Source of the DNA: Parabacteroides goldsteinii DSM 19448 = WAL 12034
Lineage (GTDB): Bacteria > Bacteroidota > Bacteroidia > Bacteroidales > Tannerellaceae
Assembly (NCBI RefSeq): GCF_000969835.1
Contig: NZ_KQ033912.1
Coordinates: 2,627,373 to 2,691,372 of the forward strand
Reading direction: 5' to 3'
Length of the DNA stretch: 64,000 nt
This document shows positions 63,914 to 64,000 of this stretch, piece by piece. Below the pieces are notes generated by a model that worked only from the letters and a program-made list of their open reading frames with translations, ran no database searches and was not told the DNA's origin. The translations under genes and the position numbers were made by a program. How positions within the stretch are numbered: position 1 is the first letter of the stretch; each line of letters opens with the position of its first letter.

Positions 63914-64000
63914 ATGAATGAAGATTTGATCAAAAAAATATTTCCCACCAAAGAGATGCAGGAAGATTTCCTGACATATGAGAAATTAAATGAAGCAGAC
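63914..64000 (+). CDS. Hypothetical protein, partial (runs off the window)
   Basis: An ATG at 63914 opens a frame with no stop to the window end (29 codons, MNEDLIKKIFPTKEMQEDFL...). It lies 36 bp after the preceding small ORF in the same direction. Too short to classify. Confidence 0.45.
   Translation, partial: MNEDLIKKIFPTKEMQEDFLTYEKLNEAD

Overview
The window reads as a chromosomal segment of a gut Bacteroidales bacterium, most likely Parabacteroides or a close relative. The reasons are the TAnnTTTG-type promoters, two SusC/SusD pairs, a complete porP-gldKLMN (type IX secretion, T9SS) operon, a PorX-type regulator, BT4734-like/DUF3987 primase-helicase-like genes, and two very large secreted proteins that end in a DUF6383-type C-terminal domain. 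The genus is inferred from gene content. No rRNA, tRNA, CRISPR array, transposase or site-specific recombinase was recognised.

Layout. 1-8.3 kb is core: a small Imm17-like membrane protein, tsaE, porX, a TlpA-like thioredoxin protein, a K+/H+ antiporter and a transglutaminase-fold lipoprotein. 8.4-21.4 kb is accessory: an Rpn-type nuclease, a phase-variable surface protein, a primase-helicase-like gene that carries a perfect 39-bp inverted repeat, an XRE/ImmA/PIN cassette, an HU-like protein, DUF4248, a glucosaminidase and an overlapping small membrane/lipoprotein pair. 21.5-26.5 kb is a SusD/SusC pair with an apparently invertible promoter. 26.8-33.0 kb is the T9SS core operon. 33.2-34.9 kb holds a DUF2795 protein, a cobalamin adenosyltransferase and a methyltransferase-like protein. 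35.3-49.2 kb is one co-directional amino-sugar utilisation operon (nagA, MFS permease, nagB-like, SusC/SusD, GH20, three exported Gfo/Idh oxidoreductases), followed upstream by an XylR/AraC-type regulator and a three-gene RND efflux operon. 56.1-64 kb repeats the accessory theme: DUF4248, a primase-helicase-like gene, then a second phase-variable surface protein and small unknown ORFs.

How it fits together. Both giant surface proteins sit downstream of about 210-bp elements with 34-bp inverted-repeat ends and a 141-142-bp spacer, the architecture of invertible promoters. The SusC/SusD pair at 21.5-26.5 kb has a similar element with a different repeat. In all three, a shared TTTG-N21-TACT(T/C)A motif points away from the gene, so the assembled state looks OFF. 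The C-terminal domains of both surface proteins resemble T9SS sorting domains, and the T9SS core and PorX are encoded in the same window. The most unusual signal is the 39-bp perfect inverted repeat that brackets the helicase-like half of the first DUF3987 gene; inversion there would truncate the protein. A weaker inverted repeat occupies the same two positions in the second DUF3987 gene.
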